Of a DNA stretch of 64,000 nt, positions 62,320-64,000 are shown piece after piece (the stretch's first letter is position 1; every line of letters starts with the position of its first letter). Below the pieces are notes generated by a model, which searched no databases, had not been told where the DNA came from, and was given only the letters and a program-made list of their open reading frames with translations. Both the position numbers and the translations under genes were made by a program. This DNA comes from Croceitalea marina (GTDB lineage: Bacteria; Bacteroidota; Bacteroidia; Flavobacteriales; Flavobacteriaceae). The stretch is from assembly GCF_042684265.1 (NCBI RefSeq), contig NZ_JBHULB010000083.1, positions 157,875 through 221,874 of the forward strand, written 5' to 3'.

Positions 62320-63786
62320 ATGGGAAAGACGACCGGATTTATGGAATATGAGCGCAAAGATGAATCTTATGCTCCAGTTAAAGATAGGGTAAAACATTAC
62401 AAAGAATTCACGAAACCGCTTAAAGAAAGTGAACTCAAAAACCAAGGTGCCCGTTGTATGGACTGCGGAATTCCGTTCTGTCATAGTGGCTGTCCACTTG
62501 GTAATTTAATCCCCGACTTTAATGATGCTGTTTACAAGGGTAAATGGGAGAAAGCAACAGAGATTCTACATGCCACGAACAATTTCCCTGAATTTACGGG
62601 AAGGCTGTGCCCTGCTCCTTGCGAAGAAGCTTGCGTTCTTGGCATCAATGAAGATCCTGTATCCATAGAAAATATTGAAAAGAATATTGTTGAAACGGCT
62701 TTTAAAAACAACTGGATAAAACCTAATCCACCACTAAAAAGAACTGACAAAACAGTTGCGGTTATCGGTTCTGGCCCAGCAGGCTTGGCAGCAGCTCAAC
62801 AGTTAAATCGTGCAGGGCATACGGTAACAGTTTATGAAAGAGATGAAAAGATTGGAGGATTGCTTCGTTTTGGTATTCCTGATTTTAAGATGGAAAAAAA
62901 TGTTATAGACCGGAGATTGAAAATACTTATAGAAGAAGGTATTCTATTTAAAACAGGAGTTCATATTGGCGTTGATATTAAAGCTCAAGAATTGAAAACT
63001 AAGTTCGATGCTATTGTGCTCTGTGGTGGAGCTACAATTCGAAGAAGTCTTCCTATTCCCGGGGCTGATTTAAAAGGAGTCGTTCAAGCAATGGATTTTC
63101 TGCCCCAAAATAATAGAAGAGTTGCCAAAACGAAAAACTTAGGGGAAGCCATTTTAGCAACAGGTAAAGATGTTGTTGTTATTGGTGGGGGAGACACAGG
63201 TTCTGATTGTATTGGAACCTCTATTAGGCAGGGAGCTAAATCTGTATCGAATTTTGAAATTATGCCTATGGCTACTACCGAACGCCCCGAAAATCATCCA
63301 TGGCCCTTTTGGCCAATGCGTTTACGCACGAGTTCTTCACACAAAGAAGGAGCAGAACGTTTTTTTAGTATTTCAACTAAAAAATTTATTGGCGATAAGA
63401 ATGGAAACTTAAAGAGTCTCGTCACCTCAGAGGTAGAATGGGAATTAAAGCCTGGGCAGAGACCCATTCTAAAAGAAATCGCAGGAACTGAAAAAGAATG
63501 GAAATGTGAACTGGCCTTATTGGCTTTAGGATTCACGGGTTCTGAAACAACCTTGGCTGATCAATTTGGTCTAGAATTAGATGCCAGAACAAACATTAAA
63601 GCTTCTGAGCAAGATTATAAAACTAACATTCCTGGTGTTTTTGTTGCCGGAGATCAAAGAAGAGGGCAATCACTAATTGTCTGGGCCATTTCAGAAGGAA
63701 GACAAGCTGCCCATCATATAGATGCTTATTTAATGGGAAAATCTGATTTACCACTTAAAGGAGAAGGCGATTTACCAAGAGTTTAA
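62320..63786 (+). CDS. gltD: Glutamate synthase, small subunit
   Basis: 488 residues. N-terminal iron-sulfur cysteines in CMDCGIPFCHSGCPLG and CPAPCEEACVLG, the FAD loop VIGSGPAGLAAAQQL, the NADPH loop VIGGGDTGSDCIG, and the C-terminal FVAGDQRRGQSLIVWAI. It supplies electrons from NADPH to GltB. The coupled gltBD operon ends with the hairpin at 63813. Confidence 0.97.
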   Translation: MGKTTGFMEYERKDESYAPVKDRVKHYKEFTKPLKESELKNQGARCMDCGIPFCHSGCPLGNLIPDFNDAVYKGKWEKATEILHATNNFPEFTGRLCPAPCEEACVLGINEDPVSIENIEKNIVETAFKNNWIKPNPPLKRTDKTVAVIGSGPAGLAAAQQLNRAGHTVTVYERDEKIGGLLRFGIPDFKMEKNVIDRRLKILIEEGILFKTGVHIGVDIKAQELKTKFDAIVLCGGATIRRSLPIPGADLKGVVQAMDFLPQNNRRVAKTKNLGEAILATGKDVVVIGGGDTGSDCIGTSIRQGAKSVSNFEIMPMATTERPENHPWPFWPMRLRTSSSHKEGAERFFSISTKKFIGDKNGNLKSLVTSEVEWELKPGQRPILKEIAGTEKEWKCELALLALGFTGSETTLADQFGLELDARTNIKASEQDYKTNIPGVFVAGDQRRGQSLIVWAISEGRQAAHHIDAYLMGKSDLPLKGEGDLPRV

Positions 63787-63812
63787 CTTCTTGACATTAT
63801 TATATTTAATCA

Positions 63813-63839
63813 GAAAAGGCAGGTAAAACCTGCCTTTTC
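63813..63839 (+). terminator. Terminator of gltBD
   Basis: Perfect 12-bp stem GAAAAGGCAGGT / ACCTGCCTTTTC with an AAA loop, 26 bases past the gltD stop. Confidence 0.8.
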
Positions 63840-63872
63840 CATCTTCTTTATTCGGTGTTGTCCTTATTGCAT

Positions 63873-63906
63873 AAAAAAAGCCCCTTCATTTGACTGAAGG
63901 GGCTTC
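63873..63906 (-). terminator. Terminator of the rRNA operon
   Basis: Stem AAGCCCCTTCA / TGAAGGGGCTT with a 6-base loop; on the minus strand it is followed by seven T, right after the 5S rRNA 3' end. Confidence 0.9.
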
Positions 63907-63910
63907 AAAG

Positions 63911-64000
63911 AAGGCGGCGACCTACTCTCCCACTTGGTGTAGCAGTACCATCGGCGCAAACGGGCTTAACTTCCCTGTTCGGGATGGGAAGGGGTGAACC
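63911..64000 (-). rRNA. rrf: 5S ribosomal RNA, 3' part (runs off the window)
   Basis: The minus strand reads CCCATCCCGAACAGGGAAG, TTAAGCCCG, GCGCCGATGGTACTGC and ends GTGGGAGAGTAGGTCGCCGCC, the conserved loops of bacterial 5S rRNA. About 90 bases are present; the 5' end lies beyond position 64000. An rRNA operon therefore continues to the right. Confidence 0.95.

Noticed and set aside
1..64000. CRISPR array
   Set aside because: No series of regularly spaced direct repeats is visible anywhere in the window.

Overview
The window is a low-GC chromosome segment from a member of the Flavobacteriaceae, probably a marine gliding polysaccharide degrader of the Maribacter/Zobellia/Arenibacter type. 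The evidence is GldJ and PorV (gliding and type IX secretion), a SusC/SusD pair with several outer-membrane lipoproteins, LytTR-type regulators, NhaD, promoters of the Bacteroidota TTTG/TAnnTTTG type, and general AT richness. Species level is inference.

Layout. 1-4.5 kb: 3' part of an (alpha/alpha)6-barrel glycosidase, a cyclophilin lipoprotein, a small lipoprotein, an SDR oxidoreductase and an M28 peptidase. 4.5-13.4 kb: housekeeping block with PDH E2 and E1-alpha, cytidine deaminase, porV, then divergently gldJ and murF, a DCC-family protein, tRNA-Val(GAC) and a QueD-like enzyme. The sortase gene porU, usually beside porV and gldJ in this family, is absent here. 13.4-29.2 kb: a glycan/glycoside locus on the minus strand (CBM9-like protein, GHL10-like protein, SusC, SusD, giant FG-GAP/ASPIC lipoprotein, GMC oxidoreductase, its small subunit, TIM-barrel isomerase) with a divergent LytS-type kinase and LytTR regulator. 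The gene order suggests import followed by periplasmic sugar oxidation (3-keto type).

29.2-51.4 kb: a 22.1-kb integrated genomic island. A 23-bp direct repeat of the 3' end of tRNA-Val(TAC) bounds it (29229-29251 and 51350-51372). A tyrosine recombinase and a BfmA/BtgA-like protein sit at the tRNA end, and arm-type repeats lie inside both ends. Cargo is a minus-strand block (M16 and S41 peptidases, cupin, membrane LytTR regulator, two methyltransferases, hydrolases, PD40 lipoprotein, CocE-like hydrolase, DUF6624) and a plus-strand block (ankyrin lipoprotein, frameshifted acyltransferase 3, ECF sigma factor with membrane partner, deaminase, AraC regulator, NTF2-like lipoprotein, small monooxygenase-like protein, MOSC protein, lipoproteins). 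Four intergenic sites share a two-box element, TGTGA-17/18 nt-C(G/T)AATAATA. Each points at the first gene of a cargo operon, including the operon that encodes the island's own sigma factor. I propose a self-contained ECF sigma regulon carried by the island; this is the most interesting signal in the window.

51.4-64 kb: ordinary chromosome with tRNA-Val(TAC), folC, tonB-exbD-exbB, nhaD, an acyl-CoA dehydrogenase, gltB-gltD, and the 3' end of an rRNA operon (5S, minus strand) running off the right edge.
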